Shown here: in pieces, positions 36,001-48,367 of the stretch
Position numbering within the stretch: the stretch's first letter is position 1
Layout of the letters: each line of letters begins with the position of its first letter
Source: Suillus spraguei
Taxonomy: Eukaryota; Basidiomycota; Agaricomycetes; Boletales; Suillaceae
Reading direction: 5' to 3'
NCBI GenBank assembly: GCA_016800925.1
Contig: JABCPU010000086.1
Location: forward strand, 62,001 to 126,000
DNA: 64,000 nt
Position numbers and translations under genes: made by a program
Notes under the pieces: generated by a model
Seen by the model: only the letters and a program-made list of their open reading frames with translations
What the model was told of the DNA's origin: nothing
Databases searched by the model: none

Positions 36001-37394
36001 ACATGCTCACCTATAACACTTGCACTATAGCAGACAAGCTGCAGGAGGTGTCTAGTGAGTGAATATAACATCAATATTTTTAATTTAACACCTCAACTAT
36101 GATAGGTGTCACGCAGGACGAGTTGCAGACACATATCAATGACTTTTTGGCGCACCTGAACATTCAGATGTTAGTAACCGGCAACATGCACAAAGACGTA
36201 CGCGTTTTTCTAGCTGGCAATCGAGTTGAATCGTAATCAAATATGAGTTTAGGAAGCCATTGGTTTATCGGAGATGGTGGAGAACATTCTAAATACTTCC
36301 CCAATATCGGCGGACGAGACCGCTCAACGCGCGCTCATCCTACCAGAAGGTATGATGAGCCCATCATACGGTGAGGGTACAATTCATCTTGATTTTGACA
36401 GGTTCCAATTTTATCTGGAAGTCGCATATACCCAACCCGGACGATCCGAATTCATCTCTGACTTATTATATTCAACTTGGAAGTTCTACCGATGCTCGCT
36501 TGCGTACGACCACCTTGCTCCTTATACACATGATGTCAGAGCCGGCTTTTGACATTCTTCGGACAAAAGAACAACTTGGTTATATCGTGTTTTGTTCAGA
36601 ACTGCAACTGTCGGGAGCATCGCTTCTGGGGTTGCGATTGGTGGTACAAAGTGAACGGAACCCTGCATACTTGGAGCAGAGGGTGGAAGCATTCCTGGAC
36701 ACTATGAAGACTAAGATCGAAGATATGGAGCCTGTTGATTTCGAGCAGTTCAAAGCTGGCCTACAGAAAAAGTGGACTGAAGTCATCAAGGATTTGAAGA
36801 AGGAGCGCGCGAAATTTTGGGAACACATCGATTCAGGGTACCTGGACTTCCTGAGACGTGTGTTTCATTTATTTTCGTTTCTTGCTGCTTCCACCTAATA
36901 AGGATATAGGCTACAATGATTCGGACCTGGTGACAGACATTACAAAACACGATGTCCTGGAACTCTTTCTCTTTCGGGTTCATCCCTTGGGAGTTAAAAG
37001 GTCTAAACTTTCTGTCCAATTACAGTCTCAGAAGCCGCGGCCACCGCGAATTAGCGCCACTGCCGCCAAGGCCTTCGAAGCTTTAGTCAGGGCTGAAACT
37101 ACACTCGTGGACCCTTCGGGGTGGACAGAGGAAATGGCTGACGAGAATCCCTTTGCGACGCAGTTTGCAAAATATTGGCAAGACGCACTCAGCGGATTGG
37201 ACAATTGTCAGGAGTTGATGAAGAAAATCCCCAGGTTGATGACGCAGTACCCAGTTGATGAAGAAGTAGACCACGTTCGGACCGCAGGGGTGACTTTCAT
37301 TGAAAACGTTGAAGATTTCAAATCAACCCTTGAAGTTACAGGGCTTCCGCAACCCCTGGTGGAATGGGGAGACCTACCCATCGCCAAGCTTTAG
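33069..37394 (+). CDS. Insulysin / Ste23-type M16 metalloprotease
   Basis: Large multi-exon gene for an insulin-degrading-enzyme family peptidase. It starts at the ATG at 33069, with an Arg/Ser/Thr-rich leader that could be an organelle signal; a second ATG at 33161 (MVAHDW) would give the shorter form. After LASAM-like LENGLSAMLIQDAKAD comes the inverted zinc motif HFCEH in GLAHFCEHLLFM, split from GTEQFPKENEYSE by an intron. The downstream zinc ligand Glu lies in EMNAVDSEHSKN. The typical NGHSNAYTAPANTNYFFRV and HFTGHEGPGSLFSYIKNKGW follow. The C-terminal half has LMITLDGYNEKLPVLGRRV, EPAFDILRTKEQLGYIVF and VGITFI-like ends. A Ser/Pro-rich insert (about 34,000-34,200) interrupts the first catalytic-half domain. 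The protein degrades short peptides; in yeast the orthologue also matures a-type mating pheromone. Length is roughly 1,100 residues. Confidence 0.92.
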
Positions 37395-38886
37395 ATGTTA
37401 TCGATACTACCTTTTGCTTGGTTGTCATGTATCAATATGTATATTTCACTCCGTGTGATGATTCTGACACTGCGGGAGGGTAATTTGAGCCACTGAGGTA
37501 TATTTGGCATGGATTTTACCTGTGAGATCATGCATATGAAGACTGTTATGTGCCATCTTATCTTGGTCCATTTAAGACGACACAATGGACTGACGGTGAG
37601 TACTCAGCTGGTTTGCCCCAAGTATTATATTAGAATCTAGACACAATATTTAAACTTATGCCAGGTGGATACAATCTTGTTCCGCCGGACCCTGTTGCAA
37701 GTGCATACATAGAAGCGGTCAGGCAACCCGTAAATAAAAATATTCATCGATGGGCTGCCGCGTTAGCTAGGCCCAGGATCTAAGCTCCACATCCTCCCTC
37801 GCATAAGAAACATGATCCGTAATCCGCCCAGAACTGCGACTTGAGCGTCGCTTTGTGGCCCTTCCCGTCGTGTGGGGAGAGAGGTTTCCGGTGCGAGAAA
37901 ACGTACTATTACTAGCGTCCGCCTACTCGACTCTCGCCAAGTTTGTTGTGAATCTCATCTACTACTAGTAAGTAAGGTTGAGTTAGTCTGTGAACAATAT
38001 TGAATGTTACGATATTAGTCAGTTACAGAAGTTTTTTTTATTCCAAGTTCTGGGGTGAAGACCCTATGTCGGACCGTGAGTTACACGGAAGTTATTGACT
38101 CTATGTACTACTACTACTAGTAATTTTTTTAGAGTTTGTAGACGCGTCGACTGGATAAACAACTTGTCTTCTACTAAACTTCAACAAGTTCAACCCTGGC
38201 GCTACAATATTGCATTTCTACACATTACACAAGAAACTGGCTCATGTTCTGTCAGTGGCAAGTTTGTGGTATGAGAACCGTGTTACCAGCACTCACTGAA
38301 ATTGCAACCTTATTGGGATACTTCCAGCTACAATAGTACTAGCGTGCCGGCAGCCGTGCGTGCGACTTGGGTAACTGCAGGGACGAGGATGAACCAGCCC
38401 TACAGGATCATTTATCGTGGAGCCTTAGTAAAGGCAAGCACAGATCTGCAAGTACCACTAGTAGTACTCGCTTATCTTGGACTGATCTGAGTCTGATGTG
38501 ACATTTTTGAACCCGAAGTTCGCCAGGGCCACCTCCCAAGCTAATAGTGGCCATTCATTCACGAGTTTTGAAATCTTTCCGACAAACAAGGTTTACTGAT
38601 CAGCACGTTAGGTTTGACATTCTGTGTGATGTTCTCTTTGATTCGCTGGAGTCTCTCAGCGTTATAACGGTGGCAAATTACAAAGCTTTCGTATCTCGAT
38701 AAAAAGTGTATTGTGTCATGCCCAAAGCTTCTGCTGTCAGTAAAGTTCTGAACAAACCCCACAGTAACGTCACCAAATCCAATCCAACCCAATCGACCGT
38801 GACAAAGACGTCTGTTTGGCTTTTATTAGTGCGGTCCGCTGGGTATCCGCTGCCTCATTTGCGTTTATGCCAGGTGACCAGTCCTC
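37395..38886. other. Intergenic region
   Basis: About 1.5 kb without a supported gene. It contains short ACTACTACTAG-type microsatellite tracts near 37,965 and 38,107. A plus-strand frame at 38,302-38,490 has no further support. Confidence 0.4.
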
Positions 38887-40000
38887 ATGTCTGGCGCCCA
38901 CTCTTCCGTTTGGGGTCTTCAAGGTAAACAGGGATCAGTCGATTCATGTGCTGACAAGCAACTTAAAAACATATCAAGTATCAATAACCATAGTCCATAC
39001 GTGCACCATTGTCCTAACCTCTTGGCGACTCTGGTATAAAATAATCCAGCAATGCTGGTGGTGGGAAGATGTATGGGCAGCTATTGCGCTAGTAGCCACC
39101 ATCATCTGTGAGGTCTCGATCTGGATTTTTTCTGGGACACCAATGGGTATGTCGCCACAACTTGTAATGCTTCATGACTACTATTTGTTATCTTGTTCAG
39201 ACTCAAAGACAGGGGATGGCCCCGTGATAGCGTCCTGGCTTCTAATGATTAATTTTACCATAGGTCTTTGGTACGTTACTCTCCTCCTTAGATGCCGACT
39301 TATCAAATATTGTGGATGAAGGTCGTCTCGGTTGAGTATGTTATGTTCCATTATAAGATTATCATCGCCCACGAGAATACGAACCGTCGCTTATTGGGCG
39401 GCAGCGGCTTTTGGAGCAGTTGCTATCGCTTTACTTGTCTGTAAAGGCTGGTTCTGTGCTAGCCATCATGACTGGGAAGGTATTACTCCGCTCAGTTGCT
39501 CTCTACCATCTTCTGTAGGCATCGCACAAGTCATTGGTAAGCAGGAGGAGATGCAATGAATGCTGTAGTTGATTTGCTACTCTTCAGCGGATTTTTTGTC
39601 TGGGATGATACTAGTAATTTTACCTGCTCAAATCCTGCATCGGGCTAAACTTCCGCGGAACCAGAGAATAATGATTCTCTCAGTTTTCTCCGGCAGTCTC
39701 ATAACCACATTGCTGAGCATCGTGCATGCTGTTTTTTTCATTCAGGCCGATGTCATCCTGAAGATTTTAACAGCGCAGCTCGAGGCAAGTCTCATTGTAC
39801 CACTCAATACTTTTTGAAGTAGACTTGACCTAATCCCCTAGATGACCATCTCTGTTATTGTCTGCGACCTTTTGCCTATAGTCACATGTCTCTACAAATT
39901 TCTTCGGAGCAAAGATGACTTCAGTCACAGGCGATACTCGGCAGGCAGCATGTTCCTCACTACCATTGTCGACATGCCACCGTTGGATAGCCATGCATGA
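38887..40000 (+). CDS. Multispanning integral membrane protein of a fungus-specific family
   Basis: Start ATG at 38887 encodes MSGAHSSVWGLQ, then an intron (38924-38993) leads to VHTCTIVLTSWRLWYKI, the WWWEDVWAA motif and several hydrophobic helices: AIALVATIICEVSIWIF, VIASWLLMINFTIGLW, TVAYWAAAAFGAVAIALLV, FLSGMILVILPAQIL, IMILSVFSGSLITTLLSIV and MTISVIVCDLLPIVTCLY. The (W)WW-(E/D)D-W loop after the second helix and the LP-Q-LHRAKLP loop recall a large agaricomycete family of 6-7-helix membrane proteins of unknown function. Some members resemble the rhodopsin-like fungal domain. The last intron appears to begin GCAAGT (about 39784) instead of GT. Ligand and role are unknown. Stop TGA at 39998-40000. 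Confidence 0.7.
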
Positions 40001-41029
40001 TGCAACTGAAGAAGTGCAATTCATGGCTTAGGGCTTAGAAAGGTCTTGATGTGCCCTCACGCACCACTGGTAACCACCTTCATACCTTCCATTTAAATGT
40101 TATTGTATTGTATCAATTCGTCAAGACGTGTATCCCCTCTTACTCCATACTGTATACTTTTCATAAGTACCATCATTGACAACCAACCCGGAATATCCAT
40201 TTTTGTTACGACTTGCTGTATATATTTCCAGACCCTTTCAGTAGATGCCTATAATAGATATCATGATCTCATTTAAACTGTCCAGAACCGCATGCTACAA
40301 TCACAAAGCTACTTATGAATTTGTATATTCAGAATCTGGCCGCGGTGAACCGTTGAACAAAGGAGCGGGCCATTCCCTCATTTATCCGCAGGCTCACTAT
40401 CAACAGCACAAGTACCAGTGCAGTGAAGAGCCAAACCTCCTACCAAAATCTGCGGATCTAGAAACGAAACCTCAGGCGAATGATGCCTGGATATCAATGC
40501 TAACTGACTGCACTTGGCAGATATTGGAGCCTACCTTCAGGATGATTATTTGTCGAAGGAAAGAGTGCTTAAAGCTGCACTGCACGCCAACCATCGGCGC
40601 TGAGCACAATAACGCCTCTAATGACATAAATAAAAAGTTTTTGAAAATGAGTAGAAAAGGTAATCATTCCATCATTCACGAGAATTGTCGGGTTCACCGA
40701 GTTACTACAGTGTCTTGGGTCACCTCAGTTTCCCGCTAGTAAGTTGATTGATGATGATGAATTGCACAAGGTAATAGAAAGCTCTGAAAGTGCCGCATAC
40801 CACAGTATAAGCACATTCATAGCCTCATTTATAAACCTGAATATTGTGCTAAGTGAGACTACTTGATGGGTGGAGAGGAAGCACCGTAACGGACATAAGT
40901 CCAGAAATGCCACCGCAGACAATGGATACAATGTATCGGAAACGCGCTGGATAATACTGAAGGAACTGCAAAGAAAGCAATGCAAGACAAGCAAAAGGAT
41001 GAAATGCCGGAGCCGAGTGGAACAGCATG
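40001..41029. other. Intergenic region
   Basis: A plus-strand frame of 164 codons at 40,245-40,739 and hydrophobic minus-strand frames at 40,725-41,124 were examined. Neither shows family features; the latter overlap the Cks1 3' exon in another frame. Confidence 0.4.
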
Positions 41030-41491
41030 CTACTTTTTCCTCGCATTGGCTTGTCTCCCAGCCGGAGCAGGTTGCGGCTGCGTGGGGAGTCCATAGTTCT
41101 TCGCACGACGGAAAAGGAGGACATGCGGCTCTGGGGCTGATTACTTATTGTCAGGGAATGGCATCATTGACTTCACTTGAGATTGCTACTTGCCATGTAC
41201 TTCATAGTGCTCCCAACCGAGGCTCTGAGTAATGCCGATCCCTCTCCACTCCGCTTCCGACAGTAGACGAAGGGTGCCTGCTTTGTCGTCAAAGAACTCT
41301 TTTGGGACCAGTTTGAGTAGTGGTTTCGGTAGGATGACGTGACGGTATTCGTATAGGTCGTCGGAGTAGCGATCAGAATAGTGAATCCTGCATGTCAAGT
41401 TAGCTACATGAGCGCATTGTAACGGAAGAAACATCGCGGCTAACTTTTCAATATACTCCTCAATCTTGCTGGCAATTTGGCGATCAGCCAT
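41030..41491 (-). CDS. CKS1: Cyclin-dependent kinase regulatory subunit (Cks1/Suc1)
   Basis: Three exons: 41491-41445, 41387-41194 and 41136-41030. Spliced reading: [77 protein letters not shown], then a Pro/Gln/Arg tail. This covers the whole Cks fold, including the HYSDRY anion-binding region, the RHVILPK segment, the EWR-GI turn and the HxPEPH hinge used in beta-strand exchange. Length is 115 residues, normal for the fungal protein. Cks1 binds cyclin-dependent kinase and docks phosphorylated substrates. The second intron starts with GCAAGT: only this donor keeps the conserved [12 protein letters not shown] in frame. It is head-to-head with the Mer3/HFM1 gene, with 213 bases between the start codons. 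Confidence 0.95.
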
Positions 41492-41704
41492 TGAGAAAAA
41501 AACAGGGGTATTACAGGGTATTGAACAGAAAAGAGTTCCAGAAGCACGTCTATGAGGTGATAAGGTACAACGTTGATGGAGACAAAGTGTTGTGACAGAC
41601 GTGACTAGACTTGATTTCTGTCCTCACGTGCAGGCGCGTCCGTGACATGTCACGCGTCGCTTTCTTCCTGGTCCAACAACAATATTGATATCACTATCGG
41701 CTTG
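41492..41704. promoter_or_regulatory. Short divergent promoter region between CKS1 and MER3/HFM1
   Basis: Only 213 bases lie between the two start codons, so both promoters must overlap here. It contains CACGTG (41,627-41,632) and an ACGCGT-type word (41,651-41,656). Confidence 0.55.
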
Positions 41705-44700
41705 ATGCAACAACCTCACAGATCTAGGTGGCCCCTGATACACCAGACATCGCTTCCTCTACAATATGCCATCAATTCCCCTCAAATTGACAGCACTTAC
41801 GCTGACGTTGTACTACATCACAGGCACCACCAACACTATTACGATGATTTTGCTAGGTCTGAAGACGAGTATGGTGGGTATATGCGCGCAAATATCCTTT
41901 GAGAATATTATATTTTCTTTCAGATTCTTCTCCATCTCTACCTGAACGCCGCCGTGCTCGCGCTCTTGCAAGTCATCCACCGGCTAGCCATGAGTCTCAC
42001 TCCGGTGTGCGCAACCTCAGGCTTATCCGGAAGACTATGGATATGAAAGCGTTACTCCCGAATACACCCCGAGTCCTTTAAATCATACTAGCGTGCAGAC
42101 CCAGATCCAGGCCCACTGTGATGTTCCACAAAGAATTCGTCAGTCTTTTTGTGTGTATTGTCGTCCTTCGTTATAACCAACATGGATACTAAGATTATTT
42201 TAGACCACCCGCATCACTACTCTGAAGAAAACCACTCTATAAACCAGAATAAAACTACAGGCAACTATGGGCCTAATTATGACACCGTGCGTGATCGTAG
42301 GTCCGGTGCTAATCCACAACGGAAGCCCCAACCAGTGTCGGTACGGTTGCGTCCTGTTTCCGAACTTCGTAGGGGTATTTTTTCGCCTACTTTCTTATTT
42401 TCTAAACCTCGATTTGGTGGGATAGCGGACATGTTTCGCAGCGTGTTCAAGTTTGGTGTTTTCAACGCTATTCAGTCAAGCTGTTTTGATGCAGTAAGAT
42501 TTATCAAGCTTTATTCAGATTTCCTCAGACTTCATTGCTCTTAGGTACTTCATTCTAATGAAAATATGGTGCGTTATTCTTGTAACTTGAGATGTCTCTA
42601 AACATGCATGCAGGTTATCAGCGGTAGGTGCAGTCATTCTTCTCGACGGGTTTTGGTTTAGTGAATGTGTAGCGCCCACCGGAAGTGGCAAGACTGTTCT
42701 TTTTGAATTGAGCATCATTCGCATGGTTACCGACTCTTCGAGCACAGACAAGGCCACTAAATGCGTCTATGTCGCCCCAACCAAGGTAAAGTTATGTCAC
42801 TCTTGCGCCAACTTGAAGCCACTTTACATGTCAATATAGGCCCTCTGTACGGAAAAATACAGGGAATGGACCGCCAAATTTGGCAGTCTCGGGATATCCA
42901 GTATGTAATGTATTATAATTCAAATATAGCGCTCGTTCTAAGAGTCAGGTTGCGAGCTCACGGGTGACACTGCAGTCTTCGGAAAGGGCGTGTGGGGTGA
43001 CGCTAAAAACGCTAGAATCATGTAAGTTTAGTCAGTGCAATGTTTGATGATTTCTGACATGTAACTTTGCCCACAAAAGTGTTACTACAGCACGTTCCTG
43101 GTCTGCTCATGTTTTGATAACATTACTCACCTTATCTCAGGCCGAGAAGTGGGACAGTCTCACTAGAAATTGGTAAAATATTTTTGCTATGTCAGTAACA
43201 TACACTTACATTCATGTCAGGGATGACCATAGTCGTATATTATCTCAGATCAAACTTTTTCTTGTGGACGAGGTGGGTCTGTTGTTGATATCGTCCCACT
43301 AGAAAATATTGAGAGTTGGTCAGGTTCACATCCTCAACGAATCTCGCGGCAGCACCCTAGAAGTCGTTGTCTCTCGTATGAAGGCAAGAGGATCTGACGT
43401 TAGATTCCTTCTCGTATCAGCAACAGTCCCGAACATCGAGGATGTTGCAAGCTGGATTGGGAAAAATCATGCGTCTAGTGATCATTCCGGTCAAATATTT
43501 CAGGTAATCGAGTCGAGGCTCGCTTGGTCTTATGCGTAGCTTGCGCTGATGGGCAATACAGTTTGGCGATGAATATCGGCCCTGTAGACTCAATCGGTTT
43601 GTTTATGGCGTGGTCAAGCCGAGAGGTCAGAATGACTTTGCATATGCGCATACTCTCGATGCTCGCCTATTCGCCGTTTTACAACAACATGCTGTCGACA
43701 AGCCAATCCTTGTATTCTGTCCGACAAGAAAAGGTACGACATCGCGATTACTAATCAAGGTCACGTCTACTACTGCATTCTGTAGGGACCATCACAACCG
43801 CCAGGCAATTGGCTAAAGAATATGAAGAAACCATGAAGACGAACCAGCTACTCCCGTGGAGCATGCCTTTACAGTGCGTGATAAGATACTAAACAAGATA
43901 AGATATTCATAGATGGTTAGAATTGATCAGACCTTTCATGACAAAGACCTCGCTCGTAAGCACTGCACGGAAGAGATACTGTTACTTGTACTCATCACTT
44001 GCAGCTCTGGCTGCTTTGGGAATTGGCGTGCATCATGCTGGACTCACTATCAGCGACAGGAAGACCATCGAAGACCTGTACCTGCGCAAAGTACTACGAG
44101 TTCTTCTCGCTACTTCTGTGAATATTATGATCTGTTCTTTCATCTACTGAGTGTTGCTAATGCCTCGCAAAGACTTTAGCGGTCGGAGTCAACTTGCGTA
44201 AGGTGCCATTCATTGATAGTCATCAATAATACTGATTCTATGGTTCAGCTGCCCATCTGGTCGTTATAAAGGGCGTTAAACTATATCAAAATGGCGAATC
44301 CAAAGAGTACTCAGATCTCGACATTATGCAGATGATGGGACGAGCGGTGCGTGCAACATTCACTCCACAACTTATTATATCAGTTGGTTCTGATGTTGTG
44401 ATGATAGGGTCGCCCACAATTTGGTACCTATTTGTCCACTCTGCACTCTTTCGTTGACGTTTATCGTCCCGCGCTCAGACACCGAAGGAGTTGCTATCAT
44501 CTTGTGTGAAACTGAACTTGAGAGCAAGTATCGCGATCTTGTTCAAGGTACCACACCTCTGGAGAGTAGTCTGCACACGAATTTGACCGAGCACCTAAAC
44601 TCCGAAATTGGTTTGGGAACTATTACTGACGTCAAAACAGCACAGGAATGGCTTCTCCGCTCGTTCCTGTATCGCCGAATACAAAAGAATCCACAGCACT

Positions 44701-47700
44701 ATAATATCGGAAAAGATGACCGCCAGTCTTGGCAGGACAAGGTGGACAGCATTGTGATGGACAGTATTGAGCAGCTACGGGAAACAGGGTTGGTCATCTA
44801 TTCGCCGCGCGATGGAGAGCTAAGTTCTACTGAATTCGGCGATATTATGAGCAAGGTGAGGTGATTTTTCTGCTGTGTGTCACATACAGTCTGACAGCCT
44901 ATGAAGTTCTACATTCGTCATGGGACGGTGAGACTTTCGTGTCATTTAACAGCACGTCTCTGATCATGAACAGATGAAGGCAATCTTGGACCTCTCTCCA
45001 ACTGCATCTTTACGCGAGATTGTGAGCTGATGGACTTTCATCAGCGATAATCTAATGGAAACATGGTGACAGCTTGAGATGATATCCGCTTCCGAGGAGT
45101 AAGTGTTAACAGCTAGTTTGACCTTACGGCACGAGCTGTTTTTTCTAGATTGTTCGACCTTAAATTGCGAAGTGGTGAAAAGCAGGTAAGGAACGTGAAG
45201 GATAAATTTTATCGTTAAAGTCAGTCCAACATTTTTAGATATACGAGAGAATCAAGCGCCATAATGACATTCGATTCGCGGTCAAAAGAATTCAAGGCAC
45301 GAGCGACAAAGTGTTCTTGCTTATACAGGTACCTGTCGTGTTCACACCTGCCTGTGTTTCAAGTGACGTCTTTGAAGGCGGTTTTAGGGGGTTTACCCTT
45401 GAATAGTGCCGAATACAGGAGCGGGGAGAGTCAATTATGTCTGGAGGCATTCTCAGTTTTTCGTCACGTTAGTCGGATTGCTACAGGTAAAATTTATTCC
45501 CTAAAGTTACATTAATTCTTCAAACTGAATACCCCAGCGGTTGCGGAAGTCGCCATCATAAAGAAGAACGGAGCGCAAGTAAAGCACGGGCTGGAATTGT
45601 ACGTCTGTTGCAACTGGGATCCTTAGTAGGTGGCTGAAATTTTCGTTTAGAGTACGTTGTCTTCACGCCAAGGCATGGGAAGATAGACCGATTGTCCTGA
45701 GACAACTAGAATATATTGGCGAAAAATCGTCAGTGGATCACTTTGTGTTTCCATGTGCTCTACTTACATTGATCATGCAGAATCAAGGTAGAGATCTAAA
45801 ATCACTTACCTTAAACGGGCTACAAGTACAAGCATGAGTAGATATTGGCCGAGAATCACATCTCCTCAATTCCAAAGTTACGAAGTACCAGCCCATTAAG
45901 GCTCGAAGAGGTGAACCTTCGTGACTGGGCAACACTATAACAAGCTAACCTCTGGGTAGCTCTTGAATCGCAGATCCCCCTTTGGGTCTGAAGTTTTGTT
46001 AGCGGCTAACGAGTTACCGAATTATTTTCTCACCTTGACGGAGGTAAAGGTTTCGCCTAGCAATGGTAAATCTCCAGTAGAAGTCGAACTCTCCGTTGAA
46101 TGTGGCCTTCGCTTGGACAAGAGAGTTTCTACGGGGTCCAAGAAACAGAAGAGGGGTGGATTCGATATGACTACTCTTCTTACCATTACCTCCGACTTTG
46201 TTTTCATCGACTTTCGTCGTATCTCGTGAGTTTTATATCATCAATTAAACTTGGAGCGTTACTAAATTCGATGCCTTAGGACGAAGGTGCTGAGGGAAAG
46301 GAAATCATTTATAATCAATGCGCAGCTTACCAAACCGAGTCAAACCATCAACGTTTCAATCTCTTCAGTCAGCAGGGAGTGCTCGCATCTCGGACACATT
46401 GGCTAATTCATACAATTAGGATAAGATCGCTGGGGTTTCCGTAACCGAGAGCTTCAAGCCTTCCTTACCCACAAATAAGTACCCAACGCTTAATACTCGC
46501 CCATCGACTTCTTTGGTAAGCAAAATCCAGATCGCGTTACATGGACTTACTTCTCGAAGGAAATGGATTTGGAAGGGCTTGAAGATGTTGTCGATTTTTG
46601 GGATATGGGGCCTGATGATGACGACGAATTGAATCTCCCCGTAAGAGATCTCACTCGACCCCGTACCCCGCTCCAAAGCACATCAGCACACAAGAATACC
46701 AACCCTCACAAAGAGAGGACAACGAAGCTTGTCTCACGCCCTACAGTGAAGGAGGATAGTTTGATGATCGCCAGTACGCCAGTGCGGGACGATGCACAAT
46801 CTAAAAAGCGCTTAGATGGGAAATATGAGTGAGTCGTTTCTATTGTTATCGGATCGCTCAATGTCAATATAAAAGCACAGTTGTAATCATACCTGCAAAG
46901 ATAAATCTACTTGCCGTCACTTTTGGTGAGTTTCGACATGGAAACGTCTAGATTTATTTTCTGCAGTGTTATCCTGCGGTATCCTGCTGACGAGAAGTGC
47001 GTGATAGTTGTCGTGACGGACTCACAGAACCTTCTCGGGTCCCAAGAAAGAACACACAAAGCCCGTCCATTTACTGAGTTCAAAGAAAGTTCCCGACTCC
47101 TCCGTCGACCTGCCATCTACAGGACCCAAAAATCGATTTACCGCGCCGCTTGGCAATGTTACAATCCCCAAGCAACAAACGACAACCAAACGCGATCTAG
47201 TTCTTGAGCAGCATGACTCGCTTCGTACAGGTACTGCCAATGTCAAACGAAGGTTGGGGCTTTCTGAAGGTCAACGGTTGAAACAAGATGCCCCAGCGTC
47301 TTCGTCAAGGAAATGCAAACCAGCCCCAAATTTTGATATCGAGCTCGTCACCTTGAAGTGCTCACAGTCACCGCCATCCTCCAAGGACATACTTAGCGAC
47401 TCACAGTCAGATGACAACTTCGCTAGTGTATATGAGCTTCTGTGCGATGGGAAGCATGTTCGTTCGAAGGACCACTCGAGCTCCGAGGCTAATGCGCTGG
47501 ACGACGATTTCAACGACACCGCGATGGATGTTCTCTCCCTGACTCCCTCTCCTACTCACAAACGGGCATGCGACTCTCTACCTCCCAATAGCTCACCCCC
47601 TCGAAAGCGTCTGAAGAGCAATAACGCGCCATACAAACCTTACTCACCAGGACAGGAATTAGCGAATGATGGCCGTCATGAAAAACGCTCTCAAGTCGAG

Positions 47701-48274
47701 TCCGGCCTCAAACTCTTCGGCTCCCCCTCTTCCCTGCTGGCTGCAAAGGTAAATGCTTTTTGTCAACCTACCTAAATCATTCTAGGAGGGTGATGTTCCT
47801 GTTCAGTCCACAGATCGCCATTCGTTCTTTGCAGGATCCTCTGATGTCGACGTCGACATGCAATCACCGTTCAAAGACCCCCAGCAACAGCCTTCCGATG
47901 ACTTCTTCTTTGACGAATCCTACTTCGACATCCTGCTGGAGCCTCAACAAGCAGTAAAACTTCCTCTCCGTGAAGATAGAGAGAAGACTAGGGTACACAT
48001 TCGGACCACAGGAATCGTACGTTCTGACGCAGAACTTCAAGCTACATCGCAATGTCTCCGAAGGATTCCTAGTAGATCCCAGCTACAATCTGGTGTACAA
48101 AGCAACACTACCAATCAGCCTTACCCTCCTCCAGTCTTCTTCGAACGAACCTCAAACACTGCCCTCCAGAATCAGCAAACGAACCAAGAGATGAAAACCA
48201 ACAACGCGGCCGATGTTGATGTTCTTGCCGAATTTGAAAGCTGGTTAGAGAGTGGTGCAGTTGACATTGTATAA
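41705..48274 (+). CDS. HFM1: Meiotic ATP-dependent DNA helicase Mer3/HFM1
   Basis: Gene with more than 15 exons. The most likely start is the ATG at 41705 (MQQPHRSRWPLIHQ), but the N-terminal exons contain a frame problem. Core motifs in order: ELPDMFRSVFKFGVFNAIQS, Walker A PTGSGKT, CVYVAPTKALC, VTTAEKWDSLTRNW, Walker B LFLVDEVHIL, LLVSATVPNIEDVASWIG, PILVFCPTRKGT, GVHHAGLTISDRKTIEDLY, LLATSTLAVGVNLPAHLVVI and QMMGRAGRPQFD. A winged-helix region and a Sec63 domain follow (FSVFRHVSRIA, LLNRRSPFGSEVL, PSNGKSPVEVELSVECGLRL). A zinc-knuckle-like CNHTCKDKSTCRH sits near 46,880 and the tail is long and disordered. This enzyme unwinds recombination intermediates and promotes meiotic crossovers. It ends 93 bases from the convergent Tim54 gene. 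Confidence 0.93.
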
Positions 48275-48367
48275 TAATGAGATGTTGTGTGCAGTGGGTT
48301 GAAAGTTTGTAACGTATAAGTACTTGCTGTAAGATTATTTGTATGGGGTCAATCAAGTGAATGACAA

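Noticed and set aside
40245..40739. 164-codon plus-strand open frame
   Set aside because: No family features, no splice context and mixed composition; likely chance frame between genes.
40725..41124. Hydrophobic minus-strand frames that look like membrane segments
   Set aside because: They overlap the CKS1 last exon in another frame and have no conserved features.
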